Shown here in pieces: positions 47,007-57,960 of a stretch of 64,000 nucleotides of DNA (the stretch's first letter is position 1; each line of letters opens with the position of its first letter). Position numbers and translations under genes: made by a program. The stretch spans positions 4,931,503 through 4,995,502 of the forward strand of contig NC_062229.1 in assembly GCF_902686445.1 (NCBI RefSeq), in the 5' to 3' direction. The DNA is from Sciurus carolinensis. Its lineage: Eukaryota > Chordata > Mammalia > Rodentia > Sciuridae. The notes under the pieces are model-generated. The model saw only the letters and a list, made by a program, of their open reading frames with translations, did no database searches and was not told the DNA's origin.

Positions 47007-49642
47007 TCAGGCGCCAGGGCAGGGGGCGGAGGGCCGCTCACAGACCCAGAAGTTCTGGGCGGCGCATTTGCTGTCGTTCCAGTCCTCCGCGACCAGCTCC
47101 ACACAGTCCTCGTTCCCAGAATCGTTGGGCTCCCCCTCCTTCCAGAAGCTGCCAAGGCCATCCAGAGCGCCTTGAGCCCCGTGCACCAGAGCCCACCCGC
47201 CCACCCTGAGGAGCCGCTCCACAAGCTTCGGGGCAGGGAGTCCAGGTACTGGCCAGACCGTGTCAGGGACGGGTTTCCCCAAAGGCGAATTCCAACCTCA
47301 CTTTCGGGAAAATCAGCTCCAGCAAAGGAAAGTGCGGGTTCTGGGGCCCAGACTGAGGCTGCTGGGACGAGGACCCCCAGGGGAAGGTCTGCCCTATCCC
47401 AAGTTTCTTGATGGCTTTCAGTACCACAGCCTGAGTGGGATATGGGTCCTTTCCTGGCCCGCACTGCACCCACTAGTCTCTGGGGACTGTCACCTGAGCC
47501 GGAGAGGGGTGTTGTCCACCCAGTACCAAGAACCCTCATTGTTGTGGTCACTGAGGCCGATCCAGGTACGCTGACTCTTTCTGATGTCCCAGTACCTCAG
47601 GAATCTCTGTGGAGGGGAGGCATCAGGAGGGAGACCCCTTCCCCTGTCTGTCCACATTCCCACTGTGCTCTGCTTCCATGGAAGTTCTTTCTGCTGTCTA
47701 GCCCAGAGCCCCTAGTCAAGCTGTAGGCACTGGAATGTGCATGCAGGCTATGGGTGTGTGTTGAGGTGCACACACGTGTGGAAATGTGCTGACATGTCTC
47801 AGTCGTGCCCAGGGGGAATCAGGCATGGCTGCAGTGCTGCTCTGAGCTTCCCTTCTGTCTGTGCTCACCTCTCCTGTGCCTCCTTCTCCTTCAAGACCTC
47901 CCAAGACCTTTAGGATTCCTCCTCCTGGAAGCCTTCCCTGACTGCATCTCCTCCAACCCCACACTGCTGTCCACCAGGCCTCTAACCCCGAGGGCCCAGG
48001 AAGGTGGTGGAGGCCTCTCCTGGACCCTTGGGTGGCCCAGCCCCAGGCAGAAAGCTCGGGCAGCTACCTGCTCTGCAGTGTTGTTGATGATCACCAGGTG
48101 GGCCCCCATGGCCTGGCAGGAGGAGACGGAATCTTCCCAGCTGCCCAGGGTCCGAGAGAAGAAATAGCAGCTTTCCTGGAATGCCTCCCAGCTCCAGGGG
48201 CAAGGTCGGCACAGGCCAGCTGGGGAGGAATGTGTGGGACACATGGCTTGACCCCTGGGACTCCCTCTCTGCTCAGCCTTGGAAGCCTAGGGCCGGGCCC
48301 TGATGTTCGCCATCGGCTCAGTCCCCCAGAATCCCAGGAGCAAGATCCTGGCCCTGCCTGCCCTCTGCAGACTGGTAGCCAAGGTGAGCCCCCACCTCTG
48401 GACCCCGACTCCCCGCGGGCCCAGGCCTTACCCAGGGAGGCGTTGATCCAGGCCAGCTGCTGACGGATCTGCTCCAGGCCTGGGTGCATCTGCTGGTCAG
48501 CAGCAGCAACTGCAACCGAAGGGTTTCTGTTATTAACCACCTGCTGTGTTCCCCGCAGACAGTGCCCATGAGGACGCCCTCTGTGGACCTCACAGGGACC
48601 ACGAGAGCCCACTCAGCAGCATCAGAGACTTGCCCAACATTGTCCCCATACGTGCATCCCCCACCCCACAGCAGTGACTTGCCCATGCCACCCAGCCTTG
48701 AAGTCCTCTCCCGCTCAGGACCCTGGCGTCCAGCCCCTCACCCAAGCTGGAGTTGCCCTGATGATCCTGGAACTTTTCCTGAGGATATCCAGGTACCCTG
48801 GAAACTGCAAGAGAAAAGAGATACCGGCTTCTTATGAGCACCAACTGTATGCCTCGCCCTGTGCCTAAGTTGTACACAGGGGAGAATAAGTTCCATAGTA
48901 CAGATGAAGAAACAGGCTCAGAGAGGGACAGTAAGCTGCCCATGACCACACAGGAAAGGATGTGTAGCTCTGACATCCTGACCCAAGGGGGTTGGGGGCG
49001 AGACAAGGATCATCCCAGGGGCTGGGGTATAGCTCAGTGATGGAGCACTTGCTAGCATGTGCAAGGCCCTGGTTTGTGTCCCAGCATTTTCCAGGCACTG
49101 TGGGGTGGGAGGGGGAACCAAAGAAACACCTAAAGGAACCTGGATTCTGAGGCCCCAAACCCAGCAGACTGAGTCCCCTCCCTGACTCACCTTGAACCAG
49201 GGTGGTCACCAAGAGCACAAAGCAGAGGCCCATAGAGCTGAGAAGCAGCAACAGAAGCCAAGGGACCCGAGTCAGACAGCCTGCAGGACCGGCAGAGCTG
49301 AGCTTCAGGGGCAGCTCTCTGCAGGAGAGGACCCCCGCCACCCCACCCCTGACACCCCGAGACTCCCCCAGTACCTGGGAAGCTCTCTGGTCTCTGAGTG
49401 AGCATCTCGGGGTCTTTCTCCACAAATCTCTGGCCTCCGAATGTCCCCTTTTCCTCTGAAGGGGGCACCACACTCTCAGCTGAGCTTGGAGGGCCAGGGC
49501 TAGAAGTCAGCCACCTCCCCCAGCCCAAGCTGGAGGTCATACTCAGTTCCCCCAACCTGGGGCCCTGCCTCCCCTGCAGCACCCAGGGAGGCCCAGCCTC
49601 ACCCGGGAGGCCCGGTGCCCTGGGGTCTTGCTCTCCTGCCAT
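47007..49642 (-). CDS. Divergent CD209-like type II C-type lectin, 8 exons, intact
   Basis: Predicted 252-aa membrane lectin. Exons in transcript order: 49603-49642, 49375-49455, 49191-49280, 48742-48804, 48432-48509, 48068-48219, 47494-47606, 47007-47148. All are GT/AG, 759 nt in total. The N-terminus MAGEQDPRAPGLP is unlike CD209. The tail covers 1-40. The membrane span (LLLLLLSSMG core) lies at about 46-70. The neck is two small exons (71-91 and 92-117), the first starting VSRVPG as in CD209 exon 4. Possible N-glycan sites are N88 (NSS), N114 (NAS) and N163 (NNT). The lectin domain (118-252) has WIGL, EPN, WND and FWVC, so mannose-type Ca binding is expected. The human Val351 position is Ser (EPNDS), as in human DC-SIGNR. 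The product ends soon after the last Cys (PSAPCPGA). The intact frame, TATA/CCAAT motifs and poly(A) signal support a working gene. It might match one of the divergent rodent Cd209 paralogues; I cannot name it. Confidence 0.88.
48885..48965. repeat. MIR SINE fossil in intron 3 of the divergent lectin
   Basis: AGATGAAGAAACAGGCTCAG followed by AGAGGGACAGTAAGCTGCCC and ATGACCACACAGGA is the core of an MIR element. Confidence 0.7.
49019..49090 (+). repeat. ID SINE in intron 3 of the divergent lectin
   Basis: GGGGCTGGGGTATAGCTCAG core, antisense to the host gene, without a long A tail. The matching part of the partial copy near 63350 has been deleted. Confidence 0.8.
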
Positions 49643-50060
49643 CTGCTTGTGTCCACGCCCCTCTCGCCTCCCTTTCTCCCTGAGGTTCTTATAGTCCCAT
49701 CACCGCTCATTGGCCCATTCCTCCCTGACTCAGGGAGAACAAGGAACGGGGTGGGGACACCCTCACCCCGGAAAAGTGGGGGGAGAGAAGAAGCGCCTGA
49801 CACAGCGAGGGGAGGGGCACTGCCAGTGGCCCTGTTTCAACCCTCATCAGCACTGGGCCCTCGGGTCTGGCTCTCCCCAGGGCAGCCTGGGTCTCCTGGC
49901 TGGGAGCTGGGCAGGGGCCAGCCTCCCGGGGTCATCCGGGCTTCTCACTGGGCGTAGGTGAGGTGGAAATCGCCTGCTCCAGTGGAAGGTCCTGGCCATC
50001 GCTGACCTTAAGACCTACAGACACTGCTCCTCAGGGTGCCCAGGACACAGCCAGCTCCAG
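49643..50060 (-). promoter_or_regulatory. Promoter of the divergent CD209-like gene
   Basis: TTCTTATA at 49686-49693 reads TATAAGAA on the minus strand, about 45-50 bases before the start codon. An inverted CCAAT (CATTGGCCC, about 49708) lies 20 bases further. The whole block to about 50060 is duplicated in inverse orientation at 62300-62726, where TATAAGAA (62676-62683) and CCAAT (about 62655) are conserved. Confidence 0.6.
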
Positions 50061-50450
50061 CTGGGGCAGAGGAGCCCTGATGTCTAAGGCCCACTGTGGG
50101 CTCTGATTTCGTGGGTGCTGCCCCGGCCTTCCCAGTGGCCAGAGTGCTTTGAAGGCTTGTCTGGCCTCCCAGATAACAGGGTACTAGGACAACTAGGACA
50201 CTTCCTCCAGTGCTCCCCGCTGGGCGTGCCCTGTGCCTGCTGGGTGTACACCAGTCACGGAAGCGCCACACCAGGTGAGGCCCCTGGTAAGCGTGGTGAA
50301 GCCTGACATGAATGCCCGCCCTGGGAGCCACGCACAGCCAGACCTCCCGCAGCTGGCGGCCAGTGGCAACCTCTCCTCTTGGTCTCTCGGAGCTGCCACG
50401 ACAGACGGGCTGGCTTATGAGTGACAGATGTGTGTTTCTGGCAGTTCCAG

Positions 50451-50900
50451 TGTTGTGCCCAGTGGCTCGAGACCCCACAAAGACCACCAGAGACCACGAT
50501 CAATGCAAGCAACAAAGAGTCACTTATTAGCAAGCTCGAGCCTGGTCCTCCGCGCACTCGGTAACCGGTGACGCTAAGAAGCCCCGAGCCCTTGTTTAGC
50601 AGGGTTTTTATAATGAAAGGCAAGCAGTTTTACAGTGCTCTTTTTGATTGGTTAACATATAAAACTGCATACAAAGCATGTTATTTTAAGTTCTGGGTCA
50701 CCCTGACCACCGAGAGGAGGGTGGTCTTTATTTTTAAGTTTGCTTTTGTGTCAGCAAAGTTTGCTTTTGGGTCAGCCTGACCGCTAGGGGAAGGGTGGTC
50801 GGCCACCTGGCCTTTACAGACAAAATAAGGGGCGAACATACTTGGCGGCTTTTCTGAGGGGTTGAGGGCAGTTTGGGAAAAGCCTCATATTTACACAGGT
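50451..50900 (-). mobile_element. Putative antisense LTR upstream of the divergent lectin
   Basis: The plus strand begins TGTTGTGCCCAGTGGC, so the minus-strand element ends in CACAACA. It contains an antisense AATAAA (about 50728), a tandem GGGTCACCCTGACC / GGGTCAGCCTGACC motif, and CAGCAAAGTTTGCTTTTG-type repeats near 50730-50770. The right boundary is not defined and may extend to about 51080. Confidence 0.45.
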
Positions 50901-51080
50901 GCAGGCTTTTTCTATCTTTTCACCAGGGGCTGGGAGGCCGGGGATCGAGGTGTACGAGGGTCCGTGTCACGCGCCGGCCGGCTTCATGGCTGACGGGCGA
51001 CATCTTCTCACTATCTCCTCGTGGGTCGTGGTCTCTTCTTTGTGGCAATGAAGGTGTTTTTTCTGGTGAGAGGTGTGTTT

Positions 51081-52890
51081 TAGGGCTGGGTGCAGCCCAT
51101 GGCAGCGCTCTTGTCTAGGTGCGCGTGAGCCTCGGTTCCCTTCCCCCCACTGAAATACACACCTACACCGGCGAGGGAGGGAGCACAGCGCACCCCTGCT
51201 GGGCAGTCAGGACGACCCCCTCCTGTGGGGGTCAGCAGAGTGGGTCCCCTCCTCTCCATCCGGCTGGAGCAGGGCGTGGACCTTGGCCGCATGCGTGTCC
51301 CAGAGCTCCTGCGCTCCATGCGTGTTGACCTGGACAGCCACAGTGGACACAGTGTGCTGCTGTCTGGCTTCCTTGTGGCAGACTTGGTGGACAGGGCAGC
51401 TGCATGATGGCCTAGGAGTCAAGTGGTCTCCTGGGGGTGGCCCATCCGGGATATTTTGGCCGCCTCCGGAGCTGCAGGGTCTTGGGCTGCCAAAAGTGCA
51501 GCGACGGTCCCGTCTCCTTCTTTTTTCCTTGGCTGTGGACACCTCTCAGCACTGCCTCGAGTCGGCAGGGCCTTCACGTTGGCTTCAGTCCTTCTTTGCC
51601 CTAGGTGACACCTTGGGGGAGGGCCAGGATTTCAACGAATGGAAACAGTCATTCCACAAATCATGGCTTTAGCCTTGGTCTGGTCCTACTTCTTTTGCGA
51701 AAGGTTTGGAGGACGCCAGAATGAGTGTCATCCTCTTCCTGATGGCATCTAAGCTGGAGCTCTCCCCCAAAGCACCTTCACGGTCCTAACCCTCCCAGAG
51801 CTTCCCACCGCCTTTACCTAGTGACCCCTAGTTACCTGCAGTGTGCGCTCCCTGTGACGAGTAATAAACTGGAATTTGTTCAACACAGGTATGTTCCTGG
51901 TGGTCTCTACTGGCAGTAGCAGGGAGGGAGGCAATAATACCCTTTACCATAATCCTACGGGGAATGTGGGGCTGGTATTTAACCCAGGCGGAGGCCCCCT
52001 GAGTTCGAGCTCAGCCAGCACCCTAAGCAGATGCTAAAACAGGGACCTGAAGAGAAGAGGAATTCATCAGGGCCCCCGCCTGGGTTAAATGCAGCAGAGG
52101 GAGGGGCTCCTCTTTTCTCCATTTGAGTTACTGTCTATTGTTCTTTCCTTTCCTCCTGAAGAAGAACCACGATTTCTTTTATTCTGATTTTTTAAAAAAC
52201 ACATCACATAACATTTACCCTTTTAACCGTTGAAAGTGGGCTACTCGGGGCACACAGGACCTCCACAGAGTCATGCCAGTGTCCTCAGAACAGTCTCATC
52301 TCCACAAGAGGAACGTGGCCTCCTCCCAGGACCCAGAACACTGCTCGCTGTGTTGCTGGGTCTGCCTGTTCCCGAGATTCCACATCGGTGGGCCACACGG
52401 GAAGCACCCTCCTGTGTCCATCTGCTTTCTCTGAACAGAGTACTATCCACCTTGGGTATGAACCAGGCATTTATTCTTCTCAGGAGCTGAAAACATACCT
52501 TTGCTGGATTTAGGGTTCTTGATTGATGTTCCTTTTTTCTTCTAGTACTTTGAATATGTCATCTCACTATTTCTCACCTCCACAAATTTCTGAAGAGAAA
52601 TTAGCCTATAAAAACAACAGTAGTCCCTAGCAATATAATTATGTGTGGTGGCTATATAATGGTCTTAGGGAGGGCCTTTGGGCAGGGCAGATGCCTCCCC
52701 AGAGTCTCTCTTGTCCTCTTGGTTTGATGTGTCTTCATGTGACTGCCCCTAAGTTTATTCTGCTTGGAGTTCTCTGAGCTTTTGGATTTGTAAACTCATC
52801 ACACATGCAAAGTTCTCAGTCATGACTTCTTCAAATTCTTTTCTGCACCTTCCTCTCCCTCCTCACTTTCTGACACTTCTAATACAGGTA
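51081..52890 (+). other. Unassigned sequence with an isolated poly(A) signal
   Basis: An AATAAA (about 51863-51868) follows 450 bases of GC-moderate sequence. The frame at 51225-51407 is free of repeats and contains a run of acidic and hydrophobic residues (LLRSMRVDLDSHSGHSVLL), but I recognise no domain. It could be the 3' end of an unknown transcript or an old retrocopy. The 52100-52500 part shows nothing clear. Confidence 0.25.
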
Positions 52891-52894
52891 TATT

Positions 52895-53620
52895 GGCATT
52901 CTTTGTTATTGCTCTAGTTCGTTATGCATGACAGGAGAATGCACTTTGACACACCATACACACATGGAATATAACTTTTCATTCTTCTGGTTGTACATGA
53001 TGTCGAATCACATACCAGTTGTGATGCACACAAGGTAATAATGTCTGGTTCATCCTACTCTCCTTCCTACCTGCGCCCTTCATTTCCCTCTGCCTAATCC
53101 AAAGTAATTCTATTCTTCTAATTCTATTCTTCCCAACACCCCCCCCAATGGTGAATTAGCATCCACATATCAGAGAAAACATTTGGCATTTGGTTTTTTG
53201 GGTTGGCTTACTTCACTTAGCATGATAGTCTCCAGCTCCATCCATTTACCTGCAAAAGCCATCATTTCATTCTTCTTAAAGGTTGAGTAATATTCCATTG
53301 TTTATATATGCCACATTTTCTTTATCCATTCTCTGTTGAAGTGCACCTAGGTCAGTTCCATAGTTTAGCTATTGTGAATTGAGCTGCTATCAACATTGAT
53401 GTGGCTGCATCACTGTAGTATGCTGATTTTAAGTCCTTTGGTTATAAACCCCTCGGTGGAGTGGGATACCTGGGTCAAATGGTGGTTCCATTCCAAGATT
53501 TCTGAGGAATCTCCATACTGCTTTCCATAATGGTTGCACCAGTTTGCAGCCCCACCAGTAATGTATGAGTGCGCCTTATCCCCCACATCCACGCCATATG
53601 TTGGCATTCTTATGGTGTCC
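52895..53620 (-). mobile_element. L1 3' end
   Basis: Antisense L1 3' sequence closely related to the element at 14810-15634 (TTATGCATGACAGGAGAATGC, ATTCCATTGTTTATATATGCC). The ORF2-like carboxyl frame (53410-53622) is damaged. Confidence 0.8.
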
Positions 53621-53755
53621 AAGCGTCTCTGAGACTCTGTTAAATTTTCTTCGTTCTATTTTTTTTCTGTTCCTCAGATTGGATAAGCTCAAATGACCTC
53701 TCTTCAAATTTGCTGAATGTTTCTTCTGCCCGCTCACCTCTGTTATGAGTTCATG

Positions 53756-53782
53756 ATATGTATATATATATATATATATATA
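53756..53782. repeat. (TA)n microsatellite
   Basis: About 13 TA units. Confidence 0.85.
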
Positions 53783-53934
53783 TTAGACTTTTCAGCTCCA
53801 GAATTTCTTTGTTCCTTCTTATAATTCCTATCTCTTTATTGATTATTTTCTATTTAGTGAAACACTGTCCTCATACTTTCCTTTAGTTTTTATATATTAG
53901 TTTTGTTAGTTTTTGATTGTCTGCACGTGTGTGT

Positions 53935-54005
53935 GTGTTTGTGATGTGGGATTGAATCCGGGGCCCTGCACGCAAGTGCTCCACCACAGAGCTACACCCC
54001 AACCC
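53935..54005 (-). repeat. ID SINE
   Basis: Antisense ID core (GTGCTCCACCACAGAGCTACACC) with a diverged tail. Confidence 0.7.
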
Positions 54006-54274
54006 TTCTGTTGGCTCTTCAACATGGTATATAGAGTTGACTTAAAGTCTTTGTTAAGCCCAAAATGTGGGCTCTCTCAAGGATACTTGGACAGTTGCTA
54101 TGTAATTTTTTCCCCTGCATTTGGGCAATATTTACCTGTTTCTTTGCTTGTTTCATATTTTTTCCTGAAAACTGAACATTTCAAATAATAAAACATAACA
54201 ATTATGAAAATCACATTCTCCTCCCTCCTCAGAGTTTGTTGTTGCTACTTATTGATAGTTATTTAACGACTTTC

Positions 54275-54405
54275 CTTTTTTAAATTTTTTTTAGTTGCCA
54301 ATGGATCTTTTATTTTGTTTATTTATGTGTGGTGCTGAGAATTAGACCCAGTGCCTCACACATGCCAGGCAAGTGCTCTACCACTGAGCCACAACCCCAG
54401 CCCCT
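54275..54405 (-). repeat. ID SINE
   Basis: Antisense ID (CTCTACCACTGAGCCACAACC) with a T-rich tail on the left. Confidence 0.8.
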
Positions 54406-54959
54406 TAACAATTTTCTAAATGAATTCTGTAAGGGTATGTTCCCTGTCAGAGTCACTGAAGTCTCTACTTGATTCCCTTTGTGATTAGTTAATGATTGGA
54501 CAGAGAATTCCCCGAGTGCTGGAAGCAAAGTTCTCTCTGGCTCTTTGTGGAGGTGCTATGTGCCAGGTGGATCACTCCCTTACTTCCACTAAAGGGGCTG
54601 ACAACTCTGCCTTAGCCTTCACTTCCTACTAGGGCAGAACTTCAAAGTCAGCCAGAGCTGAGAACTTTGACCTTCTCAGATCTTTCCAGAACCTGCACAC
54701 CAGTGATTTCTAAGATTCCCAAGAACATGTCAGAACTTTTCAGTATCTCTAAAGACAGCTCATTCCTCCATTTTTCCATTAAGTTTTTTTTTTTTTCTTA
54801 GAATGAAAAGGAAATCAGCATACAAAAGAGATCGCTGCATGCCCGGGTTTATTGTGTGTGGCACTATCAGGGGAGAAGAGATGTCTCCAGAGAAGAGTCC
54901 AAGGAGTTCCCAGAGGAGAGGGGAGCTCAACTCAGAACCAGCAGGACTCTTGGCATATG

Positions 54960-55290
54960 TGAAGGAAAAGAACTTCAGCAGGAGCCAGGCAAAGGCATAA
55001 AGAGAGGTTTATTTAGGAAGGTGGGGAGAATGTGGACTACCTTGAGAGCAAGCAGCAGCCCTGCCCTGACTGGCAGGGCTCCAATGTTTATAGAAGGGCT
55101 GAATCAGGGAACGACTGGAGGTGGGGCAAGGGTGGGTGGAGCTGCCCCATTTCACACCAGTTTTTTCTGCACTTGTGTATTTCTCTCATTTTACAAGGTC
55201 ATGGGCCAAGGGCATGTTGCTCAAGACTTACAATGGTGCTTTCTGCATCTCTGCTGTGGGCGTTTCCTTTAAGATTAGGTATTTCTCTCT
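54960..55290 (-). mobile_element. LTR-like fragment
   Basis: AGAGGTTTATTTAGGAAGG (an antisense AATAAA context) and GTTTATAGAAGG resemble the R and U3 regions of an antisense LTR. The family and ends are unknown. Confidence 0.35.
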
Positions 55291-55919
55291 ATCCTAAATC
55301 CCCATCTCAGCACTATTCGTGATAGTTATGATACGGAACCAGTCTAGGTGCTCATCGGCTGTTGAATGAAGAAAGAAACAGAGTACATATACACAATGGA
55401 ATATTATTAAGCCATAAAGAAAAACTGAATCTTGCCATTCACATCAAAAGGGAGAGAAGTGGAGGACATCGTGTTAAGTTGATAAACAGACACCACAAGT
55501 GCTTTCTCATATCTGGAAGGGAAAAGAGTCAACTTGAAAGCAGCAAGAGTGATTATTACAGGGGAAAGAGTGGAAAGGGAGACTGGATTTGGTCAGTGCA
55601 CGCTGCCTTTGTGTATGGAAATGTCATACTGAACTCCATTGACATGTATAATTAAAATGTGTTAATAAAATAAAAGGAGATTTCTGGTAAGGCTAACTTT
55701 TGTCAATCATCTCTGGGGACTGTGATTTAAACCATTTGGAAAGTGCCCCCTGGGGAGAGGCTTTTAGTCCTGGGCAAGTCCAAGTGAGGTCAAACAAAGA
55801 CAAACCTTTCAGAGTAGAGTTTCTAGGTGAGCGTGGACCAGTCAAATCATAAGTGCTCTTGGCTAAGAGTCTGAATGAACTGCAGTTCTGCTCTCCCCTA
55901 GGATCAAGAAAACAGATGG

Positions 55920-56068
55920 CTTTTTTGTTTGTTTGTTTGTTGTTTGAGACTGGGTCTCACCGTGTTGCCCAGGATGGCCTTGAATTTCTGGGCCTTGGCT
56001 TAAGCAATCCTCCTGCCTCAGCTTCCCAAGTCACTGGAATTACAAGCAGGTGCCTCTGTGCCCAGCTA
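55920..56068 (-). repeat. B1/7SL-type SINE monomer
   Basis: GAGACTGGGTCTCACCGTGTTGCC and CTCCTGCCTCAGCTTCCCAAG are the antisense landmarks of a 7SL-derived SINE. Confidence 0.8.
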
Positions 56069-57714
56069 TGCTCTTCTGATCCAGGAAACAGAGAACAGGA
56101 CAAGGATTAGTTAAATTTTCATAGAGCTTGCTGGGTTTTGTAGGGTTTTTTTATTTTTACTAAATGCTCCCCAAATTACTGTAAGCTTTTGGTTAATTTC
56201 CAGGGTTCTGAAAAATGCTGATTCTGTCCAATCTTGCCAGTTTTTTTCTTTGCTTTTGAAGAATGGCAAATTTGACTCTGCCATTTTGCTGACATTTCTC
56301 TTTTTTCCTCTCTCTCTCTCTTTCTTTTTCTTTTTTGATGTGTTTATTAACTAACTGGGACAGCTGAAGTCTCTCCAACTGGTTTTTGTGTCCTTTCAAC
56401 ATATCCCTATCTATTTCTTGTTGATCAGTTTTTCTTAGTCTCTGGACCAAGAAGATGATCCTGATTTTCCCTCTCCTCACCCTGGAATCAGCAGTCTTCT
56501 CCAAGAGCTTTGGTTGCTGTTAAGTGGAGAACAGGGTTTGCAAACCCAGACCTGGGTGTCAGGTGTCCTGGTGGTTATTGGGGTTTGGCAGTTTCCGGGC
56601 ATTTCCGGTGGACAAATGGGAGCATACACATGCACACACACACAGCCACACATATCCATATGCACAGTCTTATACACGCAGGAATGCAGGCATACACACA
56701 CACAGTGCATGCACACACATGCATACTCATAAACACACACACATATGTATATGCATACAGACATACATAGCCATACACATACGTATACAATATACACACA
56801 TCAATACACACATGTGTACACACTCACACATACATATGCACAGGTGCTTGCGCCCATATACACACACATACCTGTACCCATGCAGACATGCACATATGTA
56901 TACTTCAGTATCCATCCATTTCAAAAATCAGAAGTTCACACTAGCGTCTCCAACTCAATACCACAGGGCTCAGTCTAGTGTTTCTGCCTTTAATATTTAT
57001 AACTCCTTTCTTTGATGGTGACAATCCTGGCTGCCACTCTTCTTCACATATTTATTAATTTCATCTATCTAGTTGGTCAGGAGCCCCTTCTCCTCTGTCC
57101 CCACCCTGTGAGGATGCATTTCTCACCTGCTTGGGCCTAGCACCTCCCACCAGGCAGACAGACCCGGTTCTGTGATCTTCCTTGGCTTACCTGGGCTCTG
57201 ACATCCCGTGCAGGGCGCCCCTCCACACAGATGCTCTCCTCTCAACACCTGCCCTGTCACCCCCAAACCGGCTGGTTCAGTCTGTCCCCTGCCAGTCTCT
57301 GTGGCCGTGCGAGCCACTCATCCTGAGAGCCAGCCTGCCTGCCCCTCGGGTGGCAGCGCTCACCACCACCGCCACCCAGGAAGGCTCCTCTTCTATCCGG
57401 AACTCAGCCCAGAGACTGGCTTGCCTTGAAGTTGACACAGTGTTCCTGCACGTTTAAAAGACTCAGTAGGAGCCGATAGGTGTATACGAAGGTTAAAGGT
57501 CAGGCCAGGGGAACTAGTATTTCCATCTCCTCAACCATTTATCATTTCTGTGTGTTGGGGCCCTTTCAGACTCTGCATCCTGGAGGGCGCAGACCGTGGT
57601 CACGCCGCCGTGCTCTACAGGACATTCTCCTACCAACGGCACTGTAGTGCCCTCGTCTAGCCTCTTCTCTCCCCCACCCTTCCTAGTCTCCAATGTCCAC
57701 TCTTCCGCTCTTTC
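56069..57714. repeat. Intergenic sequence with a long CA-rich tract
   Basis: Between about 56620 and 56900 lies an imperfect ACACAC/ATACAC-rich microsatellite of some 280 bp. The many overlapping frames across it are artefacts of the repeat. The rest, including 57120-57460, shows no recognisable exon. Confidence 0.55.
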
Positions 57715-57855
57715 CGTCTATGAGATCAGTGTTTCAGTTTCCATGAATGAGTGAGAGCATGTAGAATTTGGCTTATCTCACGTAACATGAAGTCCTCCGG
57801 TTCCATCGCATTGATACCAATGACAGTGTTCCTTCTACGGGCTGTGAGTGTGTGT

Positions 57856-57891
<36 letters not shown>

Positions 57892-57960
57892 ATGTGACAG
57901 TTCCCTTGCCCATTCCTCCTTTGGCAGACTCTGGATTAATTCCATATCTTAACTAGCCCT
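57715..57960 (-). mobile_element. Old L1 fragment with (GT)n
   Basis: Antisense old L1 3' blocks (GAGAGCATGTAGAATTTGGC, TCCTCCGGTTCCATCGCATTG) are followed by a GT run at about 57856-57890. Confidence 0.6.

Noticed and set aside
46622..47551. A 309-codon open frame on the minus strand, the longest in the window
   Set aside because: It reads exons 6 and 7 of the divergent lectin in the wrong phase and continues through the intron and GC-rich 3' UTR. The correct phase gives the C-type lectin motifs with proper splice borders.
56620..56900. Overlapping frames on both strands with repeated His/Thr or Cys/Val residues
   Set aside because: Products of the CA-rich microsatellite.
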